Positions 34,926 to 43,866 of a DNA stretch of 64,000 nucleotides are shown piece by piece. The translations under genes and the position numbers were made by a program. Origin of the DNA: Pedobacter quisquiliarum (GTDB taxonomy: Bacteria; Bacteroidota; Bacteroidia; Sphingobacteriales; Sphingobacteriaceae); assembly GCF_014642175.1 (NCBI RefSeq), contig NZ_BMIL01000011.1:1-64000 (forward strand). The letters run 5' to 3'. Every line of letters begins with the position of its first letter. The stretch's first letter is position 1. Below the pieces are notes generated by a model. It was not told the origin of the DNA. It did no database searches and saw nothing but the letters and a program-made list of their open reading frames with translations.

Positions 34926-36461
34926 TTATTTCAACCGGTCTACGGCAACGTGATATGTTGGATCATCATCCACGTTTACATCTATTACAGCCGATGCGTT
35001 ACGGAGCAGGATGCGGCAGTCTTCACTCAATGACCGCAGGTGCAAAGTTTTGCCCATTTGAGCATATCGTTGCGTGAGCTTGTTTAAGGCATCTATGGCC
35101 GACATGTCCGTAACTTTGCATTCCTTGAAGTCTATGATCACCGTCTCGGGATCATTCTGGACATCAAATTTCTCATTGAACGCGGCGACAGAGCCAAAGA
35201 ACAATGGACCGTAGATTTCATAGTGCTTAGCACCATCCTGATCGATAAACTTTCTTGCCCGGATGCGCTTGGCACTTTCCCAGGCAAAAACCAAGGCAGA
35301 GATGATTACGCCAACAAGTACTGCGAGTGCAAGGTTATGCAGCCAGACGGTGATCAAGGCGACCAGTACCCCCACAACGATGTCCTGTTTAGGCATCTTG
35401 TTGATGATCTTGAAACTCATCCATTCAAAGGTGCCAATGGCAACCATAATCATCACGCCGGTTAGCGCAGCCACGGGCAGACGGCCGATAATTGGTGCGC
35501 CAAACAGGATGATCAGCAAGATGGTCAAGGCGGCGACAATTCCAGAGAGGCGTGCCCTTGCCCCTGCAGAAAGGTTTACCAGCGTTTGTGCAATCATCGG
35601 GCAACCGCCCATCCCGAAGAAAAAGCCGTTCAGCATGTTTGCACTGCCCTGTGCAATACACTCCCGGTTCCCATTTCCGCGTGTTGCGGTGATTTCATCT
35701 ACCAGGTTCAGCGTTAGCAAACCTTCGGTGAGGCCCACAGCAGCCATAATCAACGCATAAGGGAATATGATCTGGAAGGCTTCGAGGTTAAAAGGAATCT
35801 GGGGGATGTGGAAAGGCGGAAATCCACCACTTACAGAGGCAATATCACTAACGGTTTTGGTCTGGATACCAAGTCCGAATACCAACAAACCTACGACGAT
35901 GATCGCCACAAGGGAAGGCGGCACGGCTTTGCTGATCTTTGGGAATAGATAGACAATGGCGATGGTTAGCGCAACCAGTCCGGCCATAATGTATAATGGC
36001 GTTCCGGAAAGCCAGGTCGTTTGCCCGTTCACCACGGTTTTGAACTGCTCAAGCTGCGCCATGAAAATGATTACAGCCAGTCCATTCACAAAGCCATACA
36101 TGACGGGTTGGGGCACCAGCCGGATGAACTTCCCAAACTTCAATACGCCGATCAGGATCTGGATAACCCCCGCGAGTGCCACTGCCCCAAATACATATTC
36201 GATGCCATGTGACTGCATGAGCGCGATAAGGACAACCACCGTAGCACCAGCCCCTCCGGAGATTAATCCCGGACGGCCGCCAAAGATGGAAGTAACCAGC
36301 CCCATGATGAAAGCTGCGTACAGGCCTGCCAGGGGCGGAAAGCCAGCAAGGATCGCAAACGATAGGGATTCGGGCATCATGGTCATGGCCACCGTGAGCC
36401 CGGCAAGTATTTCAGTTTTGTAGTTTACCTTTTGCGTGAAATCAAAGAGACGGGTGTTCAT
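34926..36461 (-). CDS. SulP-family anion transporter with STAS domain
   Basis: This 511-residue inner-membrane protein has 10-14 hydrophobic segments across residues 15-405. SulP signatures are present: SLSFAILAGFPPLAGLYAAF, GLTEGLLTLNLVDEITATRGNGN, and FFGMGGCPMIAQTLVN. A cytoplasmic STAS domain follows (about residues 415-505, VIIDFKECKVTDMSAIDAL). Family members carry sulfate, bicarbonate or dicarboxylates as symporters; the substrate is not certain. Its start overlaps the end of the glycosyltransferase gene by 20 bp. The nearby thiosulfate-dehydrogenase-like cytochrome makes sulfate a reasonable guess. Confidence 0.93.
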   Translation of the reverse strand: MNTRLFDFTQKVNYKTEILAGLTVAMTMMPESLSFAILAGFPPLAGLYAAFIMGLVTSIFGGRPGLISGGAGATVVVLIALMQSHGIEYVFGAVALAGVIQILIGVLKFGKFIRLVPQPVMYGFVNGLAVIIFMAQLEQFKTVVNGQTTWLSGTPLYIMAGLVALTIAIVYLFPKISKAVPPSLVAIIVVGLLVFGLGIQTKTVSDIASVSGGFPPFHIPQIPFNLEAFQIIFPYALIMAAVGLTEGLLTLNLVDEITATRGNGNRECIAQGSANMLNGFFFGMGGCPMIAQTLVNLSAGARARLSGIVAALTILLIILFGAPIIGRLPVAALTGVMIMVAIGTFEWMSFKIINKMPKQDIVVGVLVALITVWLHNLALAVLVGVIISALVFAWESAKRIRARKFIDQDGAKHYEIYGPLFFGSVAAFNEKFDVQNDPETVIIDFKECKVTDMSAIDALNKLTQRYAQMGKTLHLRSLSEDCRILLRNASAVIDVNVDDDPTYHVAVDRLK

Positions 36462-37662
36462 GGGTCAAAGGTACGAACTCCGGGTCATTTTCCTGATATT
36501 CCCTGCCCGCAGCAACGTCGCGGTAGAGCCTGTCGATCTTACCGATCACGCTGTCCCAGGTAAAGTCCTGTGCAAACACCTTTGCTTTTTTTCCCATCAC
36601 TACTTTCAGCTGTTTATCGTCTAGGAACTTCTGTATGGTTTGCTGTAAATCATCCAGGTTGGTGTGATCAACAAGAAAGCCTTGTTCACCTTCGGTGATG
36701 TAACCATCCATGCCTGTTCTGCGAGAGCCGATGATTGGAAGTCCACAGGCCATCGCTTCAATGTAAACCCTTCCGAACCATTCTTTATAACTTGGAAGCA
36801 CGAACAGGTCGTATTCCGCCATGGTTTGCGGAACCAGGTCATAGGGCACGAAGCCCTTAAACTGCACCTTATCTTGAAGTCCGGATTCCTGAACAATGCG
36901 TTCGAGATGCTTAAACTCCGGCCCATCGCCGTATATGTCATACGTGAAACCTGCACCAATGTTCTTCAAAGCGTAGAGCACCTTGTCTATGTTCTTCCAA
37001 TCGAGTAAACGCGCCATGGTCACGATCTTTAAAACCGGACCATCATTATAGATCTTTTCCTGTTGCAGGAATGGCTTTTCAACGCCATGAGAGATCACGT
37101 AAGAGTGTGCGGTGAATGCATCACAGGCCTTTTTCTCCTGATGATTCAGGCTGATCATGGCTTTGGCGCGGCCCATGAACTTGATGATGTGCTTGTCCAA
37201 CTTCCCTTTTCCCATTTGCCTGGAGGTTACAACATAGGGTATGTTGAACTGCTCCGACAGCTGGCAGGCCACCCCGGCATCGGCCATGATGTTGTGTGCA
37301 TGGATGATGTCGATCTTGTTTTCGCGGACAATTCGGTCTAATTTTTTCTTATTCAGGAAATAGGCCAGACGCATATAGAAAGACCAAAGCTGGGGGTTCC
37401 ACTTGAATCTGGGCACTGCAATAATTTCGATCTGCCTGTTATCAGCGGTAAACTGCTTCAAGGCCAGGAAATCTTTATGCTCCTTGTGTTTGGGGAGCCA
37501 CTTGGAAAAGAAAGATGTATAAAGCACATAAACGAAGGTGTATTTAACATCTTTGTGCATCTCTTCATGCAGTGCTGCTGTTTTCAGCAGGACATCATTT
37601 TCCCTCTTTTTTGTTGTTAAAATCGGAGCAGGTATAACATTCGTCAAGACCAGGACATTCAT
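36442..37662 (-). CDS. Glycosyltransferase family 4
   Basis: This 406-residue GT-B-fold enzyme starts MNVLVLTNVIPAP. The donor-binding C-terminal half contains MARLLDWKNIDKVLYALKNIGAGF and the EX7E motif EWFGRVYIEAMACGLP, followed by GSRRTGMDGYI. GT4 enzymes transfer sugars from nucleotide donors onto lipid-linked oligosaccharides or lipids. It is divergent from the 37946-41746 glycopolymer cluster, 284 bp away. It therefore probably contributes to the same surface glycan. The overlap with sulP suggests joint transcription. Confidence 0.92.
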   Translation of the reverse strand: MNVLVLTNVIPAPILTTKKRENDVLLKTAALHEEMHKDVKYTFVYVLYTSFFSKWLPKHKEHKDFLALKQFTADNRQIEIIAVPRFKWNPQLWSFYMRLAYFLNKKKLDRIVRENKIDIIHAHNIMADAGVACQLSEQFNIPYVVTSRQMGKGKLDKHIIKFMGRAKAMISLNHQEKKACDAFTAHSYVISHGVEKPFLQQEKIYNDGPVLKIVTMARLLDWKNIDKVLYALKNIGAGFTYDIYGDGPEFKHLERIVQESGLQDKVQFKGFVPYDLVPQTMAEYDLFVLPSYKEWFGRVYIEAMACGLPIIGSRRTGMDGYITEGEQGFLVDHTNLDDLQQTIQKFLDDKQLKVVMGKKAKVFAQDFTWDSVIGKIDRLYRDVAAGREYQENDPEFVPLTHEHPSL

Positions 37663-37887
37663 ATAATAGATTTAGCTTAGAATCAGATAATTTTTCCTAG
37701 AGTACTCAGCAATATACTTGATTTACAGCCCGCAGGTCGAGCGTCCCGGTGCTCTGCTTACCCTTTTGTTGATTTCTGAGATAAATTTCACAGAATAAAC
37801 CATTCTGATGCACAGAATTGAGAAGTAAGAGCTGGATTTAAGTTATTGGAATAGTTTTGCGTACTGATTAAGAGAAGGTTAAGCTGA

Positions 37888-37900
37888 TGTTAAATTAACA
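37888..37900. promoter_or_regulatory. 13-bp palindrome in the 5' UTR of the glycopolymer cluster
   Basis: TGTTAA-A-TTAACA is a perfect palindrome lying 29 bases downstream of a TAGTTTTG -7 box (37852-37859) and 46 bases before the TagB-like start. It may be an operator, but AT-rich palindromes of this length also occur by chance. Confidence 0.3.
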
Positions 37901-37945
37901 CTTGCAAAACTTCTTCTTAGACTAACTAAATTATAAAGCTCGCCT

Positions 37946-39106
37946 ATGGGTATACGGTTCTTTCTGCTGCGCCTGCGCAGGATTCTTTTCACGTGGCTAT
38001 CTTATTTCATTCCTAAAAAGGAAGGTTTAATCGTATTCTATCCGACACATAACAAAGCTGGTTTTTCCGGAAATCTAAAGCAGTATTTTCTGTATTTGAA
38101 TAGCTGTCCTGAAAAAGCACGGTATACTGCCGTATGGTGTACTAATAATGCGGAAACATACAACATGCTCCGGGCGCAGCACTTCCATGTTGTAACGGGC
38201 CGGATGCTTGTTCATTACAAACTGTTTCGTGCAGAACACATCATTCAAGACAGCACCTATACCTGGCTCATCGGCAACTTTTCCATCCTGCAGTTATGGC
38301 ATGGCAATGGGTTTAAGAATTCAGCACTCCTGGACACCACCAATGCGCCCAAAAAGTTGGTTTTGCTTAGGAAAGCCTATAAGCAATACCGGATGATTTC
38401 TGCTGCTTCAGACGCACATCAGGAGTTGATGATCCGCAGCTTTGAAAACGAGAATGTCGCCATAACGGGCTCTCCCAAAAACGACGTCTTTTTTGATGAT
38501 GCAGCTGTTTTTCAGGAAATTAAAGTCAGATATGGCTTGGACAAGTTTGATAAAATCTATGCCTATACACCCACTTTCAGAGACAAAGGGGCATTTGAAC
38601 CCTTCAATGTTCAGTTCTGGGGCTTACTGAACGACTGGCTGGAAGGTAACAACATTGCTTTTGTTGTGAAAAAGCATCCATGGGATAAGACGCTGAAAGT
38701 TCCGGATCAATATAAAAACATCCTCGATCTTTCTGACCGTATCGATGACTCTCAGGAGTTGATGTTGATATCGGACCTGTTGATTTCAGACTACAGCGCG
38801 ATTGTAACCGATTTCGCCATTACCGGCAAGCCGATTATCTATTACTTCCACGACTACGATAATTATACAAAGATGCGGAGCTTTTACTATGATCTGAAGA
38901 CGGTTTTACCAGGACCGTTTATTTACGATGGTGAAACTTTGCTTACATACTTAAAAGATCTGAGCTGGTTTACAACACCAGCGTATCAACTTGAATTTCA
39001 GAAGTTCCTGAAAACATTTCATACCTATATGGATGGTGACTCATCCAAACGGGTTTTGGAAGAAATGAAGAAACTGTCTTCTGGCACAAAGAAGCAGTTT
39101 TCATAA
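37946..39106 (+). CDS. CDP-glycerol/CDP-ribitol:polyol-phosphate transferase (TagB/TagF/TarL-like)
   Basis: This 386-residue protein has the PF04464-type fold of teichoic-acid polyol-phosphate transferases. Motifs in order are VFYPTHNKAGFSGN, LQLWHGNGFKNS (the WHG substrate motif), TGSPKNDVFF, YAYTPTFRDKG, and SDYSAIVTDFAITGKPIIYY. A short basic, hydrophobic N-terminus suits membrane association. Relatives add glycerol phosphate or ribitol phosphate from CDP-activated donors. The next gene encodes a probable CDP-ribitol synthase, so ribitol phosphate is the likely unit. This chemistry is classical in Gram-positive walls and in H. influenzae capsules, and uncommon in Bacteroidota. Confidence 0.87.
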   Translation: MGIRFFLLRLRRILFTWLSYFIPKKEGLIVFYPTHNKAGFSGNLKQYFLYLNSCPEKARYTAVWCTNNAETYNMLRAQHFHVVTGRMLVHYKLFRAEHIIQDSTYTWLIGNFSILQLWHGNGFKNSALLDTTNAPKKLVLLRKAYKQYRMISAASDAHQELMIRSFENENVAITGSPKNDVFFDDAAVFQEIKVRYGLDKFDKIYAYTPTFRDKGAFEPFNVQFWGLLNDWLEGNNIAFVVKKHPWDKTLKVPDQYKNILDLSDRIDDSQELMLISDLLISDYSAIVTDFAITGKPIIYYFHDYDNYTKMRSFYYDLKTVLPGPFIYDGETLLTYLKDLSWFTTPAYQLEFQKFLKTFHTYMDGDSSKRVLEEMKKLSSGTKKQFS

Positions 39107-39112
39107 ACGAAA

Positions 39113-40483
39113 ATGAATAGCATGAAGAAAAATATCGCAATCATATTAGCAGGCGGAAAAGGCGTAAGACTTGGTGAACAGCGGCCAAAACAGTTATTAA
39201 AAATTGCTGGCAGAAAGGTTATTGAGCATACCCTTGAAGTCTTCGAAACGCATCCTGAGATTGACGAAGTTGCCGTTGTATCGAATCCAGATCACATCAG
39301 CGACATTGAAGAAATTGCAAAACTAAACAGCTTTACGAAGCTTAAGAAAATCTTAAATGGCGGTGCCGAACGCTACGACTCCAGTCTCTCGGCGATTAAC
39401 GCCTATTCCGATCAGGACGTAAACCTGATCTTCCATGATGCTGTACGGCCATTGGTAAACCATCGGATTATTTCCGACTGCATAACAGCATTGCAAACGT
39501 ATAACGCGGTAGATGTTGCCATCAAAACGACGGATACCATTATACAGGTTCAGGACAACCTGATTAATGAAATTCCAAACCGGGATTTCCTATATAACGG
39601 TCAGACCCCTCAGGCATTTGCCATTGGGACCATCAAGAGGGCTTACGAGCTTGCGTTGCAAGATCCAAATTTCAGGGCTACTGACGACTGCGGTGTGGTT
39701 AAGAAGTATATTCCCGAGGAGAAGATCTATGTGGTGCATGGAGAGCAATTCAACATGAAGCTCACGTACAAGGAAGATGTTTTTCTGATCGATAAGTTAT
39801 TCCAGCTAAAATCCTCTTTAGGGACAGGTGGTTCCAGCTTATCGGAAGGTATACAGTCGACACTTAAAAACAAGGTTCTTGTCGTTTTTGGCGGAAGCTA
39901 TGGCATTGGAAAGGAAATACTTGACCTGAGCGCCCAAGCTGGTGCTAAAGGCTATTCCTTTAGCCGTTCTAATGATGTAGACGTATCCTCGGCAGAACAG
40001 GTTGCAGCAGCGCTTAAAGGCGTATATGACAAGGAAGGCCGAATTGATTTTGTGGTGAATACGGCGGCCGTGCTGGATAAACAATCCCTCACCAACATAT
40101 CTTATGAAGACATTATAAAAAGCATTAACATCAACTATCTGGGCTCGGTCATCGTCGCGAAAGAAAGTTTCAAATACCTGAATGAATCAAAAGGCGCCGT
40201 GCTGCTTTACACCTCCAGTTCTTACACCCGTGGCAGAAGCTTGTACAGTATTTACTCTTCTACGAAAGCGGCCATTGTGAATCTTGTGCAGGCCCTTTGT
40301 GAAGAGTGGCCGGATGTGCGAATTAACTGTATCAATCCGGAAAGAACGAAAACACCAATGCGCGTTAAGAACTTCGGTAATGAAGCCGATGATTCATTAT
40401 TGAAACCTGAAGTTGTCGCCGTCGCATCCATCAACACACTGTTTTCAGATAAATCTGGTCAGGTAATCGATGTGAAACTTTAA
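39113..40483 (+). CDS. Bifunctional cytidylyltransferase and short-chain reductase (Bcs1/TarIJ-like CDP-ribitol synthase)
   Basis: Residues 1-235 are an IspD/TarI-like cytidylyltransferase: IILAGGKGVRLGEQRPKQ, FHDAVRPLVNHRI, and FLYNGQTPQAF. Residues 245-456 are an SDR: VVFGGSYGIGKEI, VNTAAVLDKQSL, and the active-site YSSTK. The fusion is that of H. influenzae Bcs1/Acs1, which reduces ribulose 5-phosphate and couples it to CMP to yield CDP-ribitol. A MEP-pathway IspD is less likely because of the fused SDR and the neighbours. It starts 6 bp after the polyol-phosphate transferase and provides its donor. An alternative start is the Met at 39122. Confidence 0.87.
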   Translation: MNSMKKNIAIILAGGKGVRLGEQRPKQLLKIAGRKVIEHTLEVFETHPEIDEVAVVSNPDHISDIEEIAKLNSFTKLKKILNGGAERYDSSLSAINAYSDQDVNLIFHDAVRPLVNHRIISDCITALQTYNAVDVAIKTTDTIIQVQDNLINEIPNRDFLYNGQTPQAFAIGTIKRAYELALQDPNFRATDDCGVVKKYIPEEKIYVVHGEQFNMKLTYKEDVFLIDKLFQLKSSLGTGGSSLSEGIQSTLKNKVLVVFGGSYGIGKEILDLSAQAGAKGYSFSRSNDVDVSSAEQVAAALKGVYDKEGRIDFVVNTAAVLDKQSLTNISYEDIIKSININYLGSVIVAKESFKYLNESKGAVLLYTSSSYTRGRSLYSIYSSTKAAIVNLVQALCEEWPDVRINCINPERTKTPMRVKNFGNEADDSLLKPEVVAVASINTLFSDKSGQVIDVKL

Positions 40484-40513
40484 TCCCCAAACAATCATTT
40501 CTCCCTATTCTCC

Positions 40514-41746
40514 ATGAAAAAGAAGTTATATTATATTTTAGGCGGTTACCCGGTGGTGTCCCAATCCTTCCTGTATAATCAGATTACGGAAGTGATTAAG
40601 CAGGGCAATTACGAGGTGCTTATTATCGTGCTTAACAAAAAAGAAGGAGCCGTACACCCCGCCTACGAAAGCCTGAATAATCAGGTGCGTTACTTTGAAA
40701 GCGGGCGGGAGAAAGGTGTTCTTTCTAAGTTCCCCATGGCAATGAAGGCCATTGGCAAACTGCTTTTCAAAGATCCGGGCTTAATGTTCCGAGCGATGAA
40801 CTTCTTTAAATACGGCCGCGACGCTGCCAATGGCACGTATGTCATCCTTGCAGAACAATTCCTGAAATACCAACCGGATCTTATACATTGCCACTTCGGC
40901 ACCACGGCACGGGTGATCGCGGATCTGAAGGATATGAAGGCAGTTAATTGTAAACTCATCTCTTCTTTCCACGGAAAGGACATCACGGTATATCCGAAGC
41001 AGTATGGCAACGCTTATTATACCCGGCTGTTCAAAGCATGTGAAATGTTCACCGGAAACTCCAGGTTTATCATCAATAAAATGATTAATACGGGCTGTCC
41101 GGAAGGGCAGATTGTGAAAATACCGATGTGTTTAAACACCAACCAGTTTCACTATCGGGAAAGTCCGCCCGCAGGTGAAACTTTCAGAATACTGACGGTG
41201 GGCCGTTTTGTTGAAAAAAAGGGCTACCCTTACTCACTACAGGCTGCAGCATTGCTGAAGAAAGCAGGCGTAAAATTCCAATATCATCTGATTGGAGAAG
41301 GGCCCTTGCTTAACGACATGAAAGCATTGGCAAAAGAACTGAACATTGAAAACGAAGTGGTGTTCCATGGTGCCATGATGCAGAATGAGGTGATCAAACA
41401 CTACCAGCTGGCGGACGTGTTCCTGCTGCCAAGTGTAACCGCTGCCAATGGGGATACCGAAGGACAAGGGTTGGTTTTGCAGGAAGCGCAAGCGATCGGA
41501 ATACCGATTGTCGCCACCCTACACAATGGCTTTCCAGACAGCGTGATTGATGGCACCACGGGCTATCTGGTGCCAGAGAAAGACTCCAATGGCTTATACG
41601 AGAAATTGCACCTGCTTGCCGGAAATGCAGATTTGAGAGCCATTATGGGCAGACAAGGCCGGACATTCGTAGAATCTCATTTCGACTCCAAAATCATCGG
41701 AAAAGAACTGACAGCTGTTTACGAGCAGATGCTCGCAACGCCTTAA
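40514..41746 (+). CDS. Glycosyltransferase family 4 (colanic-acid WcaL-like)
   Basis: This 410-residue GT-B enzyme begins MKKKLYYILGGYPVVSQSF, the typical start of WcaL-like transferases. It contains HCHFGTTARVIADL, SFHGKDITVYP, VGRFVEKKGYPYSL, and the donor-site GDTEGQGLVLQEAQAIGIPIV with the EX7E glutamates. It probably adds a sugar to the ribitol-phosphate-bearing glycan made by the two preceding genes (30-bp gap). It ends this operon: the next gene is on the opposite strand 15 bp away. Confidence 0.9.
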   Translation: MKKKLYYILGGYPVVSQSFLYNQITEVIKQGNYEVLIIVLNKKEGAVHPAYESLNNQVRYFESGREKGVLSKFPMAMKAIGKLLFKDPGLMFRAMNFFKYGRDAANGTYVILAEQFLKYQPDLIHCHFGTTARVIADLKDMKAVNCKLISSFHGKDITVYPKQYGNAYYTRLFKACEMFTGNSRFIINKMINTGCPEGQIVKIPMCLNTNQFHYRESPPAGETFRILTVGRFVEKKGYPYSLQAAALLKKAGVKFQYHLIGEGPLLNDMKALAKELNIENEVVFHGAMMQNEVIKHYQLADVFLLPSVTAANGDTEGQGLVLQEAQAIGIPIVATLHNGFPDSVIDGTTGYLVPEKDSNGLYEKLHLLAGNADLRAIMGRQGRTFVESHFDSKIIGKELTAVYEQMLATP

Positions 41747-41761
41747 TGCTTTCTGGTAGAG

Positions 41762-42925
41762 CTACCCTTTAACCAATACCGTTCCGCGTTGTTTAAGCAT
41801 CAGCAGCATACAAAAACCGATACCAACGGCGGCCAATCCTGCACCCACATACTGTGGAGAGGTATAACCATAGCCCATCGCTATCGGCAAGCCGCCTAAA
41901 AATGCACCTATGGCGTTACCAAAGTTCGCTGTGGCCTGCAGTACGGCAGAAGCAATCATTTCCGATCCCTTTGCCGCACTGATCATCAGCATCTGCATCG
42001 GTGCAATCACCGCGAAGGCAATTGCCCCGGTGATGAAGGTCATGGCAATGGCAGCAGGTTGGTATTGAGACACTGCAGGGATAATGAATAAAGATAAGAC
42101 CATGGCCGACAACAGCACGGTTGTGGTGATCAATGGAGAAAACTTATCCGCCAGACGGCCGCCGATGAAGTTACCCACAGCCATACCAACACCCGCTATA
42201 ATCATGATCACCGTGATGTTGTTGTTGCTGAAGCCGGATACTTCCGTCATTAATGGCGCAATGTAACTGATCCAGGCAAACATACCGCCGGTACCAATTG
42301 CGGAAATACCAATGATTAACCAAGGGTCTACATTCTTGAATACCGCAAGGCTGTCCTTGAAACTGCCTTCGTTCTTGTTTTTAATGGCCGGCAGCCACAA
42401 TTTGGTGGTTGCAGCGGTAATAAGTCCGAAAGCCGCAACGATGAAGAAAGACAGTCGCCAGCTGAAGTTATGACCGATGTATGTACCAATAGGCACACCA
42501 ATGATATTGGCAATGGTCAGGCCTGCAAACATCATCGACACAGCACGCGCTTCCTTGCCGGGCTCCGCCAGCTGACTAGCCACAACCGCACCGATGCCGA
42601 AGAAGGCACCATGTGGCAATCCTGCCATCACGCGGGTGATCAGTAAGAACTCGTATGATGGTGATAAGGCAAACAGGGCATTAAACAACCCAAACATCAC
42701 CATTAATCCAATAAGTACTTTCTTAGGGGGCAGCTTGGAAAATAAGCCAACCATCAAGGGTGCACCGATGACAACGCCCAGTGCATAGGCAGATATAAGG
42801 TGACCGGCAGTTGGGATGGAAATGTCCAGGGATTTAGAAACGTCAGGCAGTACGCCCATCATCATAAACTCCGTCATTCCCAGGCTAAAGCCGCCAATTG
42901 TTAAAGGCAATAATCGCTTGTTCAT
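41762..42925 (-). CDS. MFS transporter, arabinose/drug efflux (AraJ/DHA1) type
   Basis: This 387-residue inner-membrane protein has 12 predicted helices. It starts MNKRLLPLTIGGFSLGMTEFMMMGVLPDVS. The motif GTRxxGP-like antiporter text is replaced by MAGLPHGAFFGIGAVVAS in helix 4, typical of the AraJ group. The frame is open to 42946, but that start would lie inside the -7 box, so ATG 42925 is preferred. An operator-like palindrome sits just upstream, suggesting repression by an unlinked HxlR or similar regulator. The substrate is unknown. Confidence 0.9.
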   Translation of the reverse strand: MNKRLLPLTIGGFSLGMTEFMMMGVLPDVSKSLDISIPTAGHLISAYALGVVIGAPLMVGLFSKLPPKKVLIGLMVMFGLFNALFALSPSYEFLLITRVMAGLPHGAFFGIGAVVASQLAEPGKEARAVSMMFAGLTIANIIGVPIGTYIGHNFSWRLSFFIVAAFGLITAATTKLWLPAIKNKNEGSFKDSLAVFKNVDPWLIIGISAIGTGGMFAWISYIAPLMTEVSGFSNNNITVIMIIAGVGMAVGNFIGGRLADKFSPLITTTVLLSAMVLSLFIIPAVSQYQPAAIAMTFITGAIAFAVIAPMQMLMISAAKGSEMIASAVLQATANFGNAIGAFLGGLPIAMGYGYTSPQYVGAGLAAVGIGFCMLLMLKQRGTVLVKG

Positions 42926-42943
42926 AGTCTTGAGAGATTTATA

Positions 42944-42951
42944 CAAAGGTA
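42944..42951 (-). promoter_or_regulatory. -7 box TACCTTTG of the MFS gene
   Basis: This perfect TAnnTTTG match on the minus strand lies 18 bases before the ATG at 42925. A palindrome overlaps the spacer region upstream. Confidence 0.5.
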
Positions 42952-42956
42952 CACGA

Positions 42957-42975
42957 TAGTGTACAACTTACACTA
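42957..42975. promoter_or_regulatory. Probable repressor operator of the MFS gene
   Basis: TAGTGTA-CAACT-TACACTA is a perfect inverted repeat with 7-bp arms. It sits 5 bases upstream of the -7 box, between it and the -33 region, where a repressor would exclude RNA polymerase. No regulator gene is adjacent. Confidence 0.55.
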
Positions 42976-43090
42976 ACAAAAATGAATCCATAGCTCTGGA
43001 TCAGGGCTTTACGACTTAATATTGCAAACCAATGAAAAACGGGTTCCTCCCCAAGAATCGCTATCTTAGTTATTTCCTAACCAAATAGCC

Positions 43091-43774
43091 ATGAGATTCG
43101 CCTATTCCATACAACAGAAGGTCAAGATAGCGGTATTGCTGTTTTTCATCATGACCTGCTCCATCTTGATCCGTATTCTGGAAGACAAGAGTGTGAAGAA
43201 TATGAATGAATCTTTTATATCGCTATATAATGACCGTTTGGTACCAGCCATGGATCTTTACCACATCGTGGAGAATCTTTATGCAAGGCGAAACATCATT
43301 GAGAGTGTACTTTATACGAATGCGCAGGCCCATCAACTTGATCTCCGTGGCAATTTGGCGAGATATAACCGGAACATTGATTCTCTGGTGAACAAGTACG
43401 AGAAGACGTACCTGGTACAACAGGAAAAGGTTCAATTGCAGGACCTGAAAAAAAACCTGAAGTCAATTATGACGATGGAGCAAAGGCTGGTAAACCATGT
43501 TTACAACAACCAATCTGCTGTGGCACTGAACGATTATGAGCGGCAGGGAAAAGCGATGTTCAGCAATGCCACCAATTACCTCACTAAGCTGATCGACACG
43601 CAGAAACAGGTGGGCAATGAGATCATCACGGATACGGAACGCATTGTTTCGGGTTCAAAAATCTACTCTAACCTGCAGCTGGCACTGGCCATCCTCATTG
43701 GGATTTTGATTGTCGGTATTCTTTTTACGTCTAATGTGGTGAATATTCGAAACGATAAGTTTAATCTGAACTAG
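43091..43774 (+). CDS. Orphan MCP-type four-helix-bundle sensor domain protein
   Basis: This 227-residue protein has two membrane segments (about residues 13-30 and 205-223) enclosing a 170-residue all-helical periplasmic domain (NMNESFISLYNDRLVPAMDLYHIVENLYARR and heptad-like text to TDTERIV). That is the 4HB_MCP ligand-binding module normally attached to chemotaxis receptors or histidine kinases. Here only about 13 residues (NVVNIRNDKFNLN) follow the second membrane helix: there is no HAMP, methyl-accepting or kinase domain. It has no operon partner. It may signal through another membrane protein or be a truncated receptor. Confidence 0.82.
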   Translation: MRFAYSIQQKVKIAVLLFFIMTCSILIRILEDKSVKNMNESFISLYNDRLVPAMDLYHIVENLYARRNIIESVLYTNAQAHQLDLRGNLARYNRNIDSLVNKYEKTYLVQQEKVQLQDLKKNLKSIMTMEQRLVNHVYNNQSAVALNDYERQGKAMFSNATNYLTKLIDTQKQVGNEIITDTERIVSGSKIYSNLQLALAILIGILIVGILFTSNVVNIRNDKFNLN

Positions 43775-43866
43775 CTTTGTGTGATTGCGTCGGTGTTCAC
43801 GCCGGTGCCATCAGGATGTTGATGTTCATTGGCTTAGACATGTAATCGTCCCTTGCTGTATGGAAA

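Noticed and set aside
35425..36423. Long opposite-strand frames inside the SulP gene (for example 155 and 165 codons)
   Set aside because: They are composition-driven shadows of a membrane-protein gene, rich in Thr, Pro and Met without any domain.
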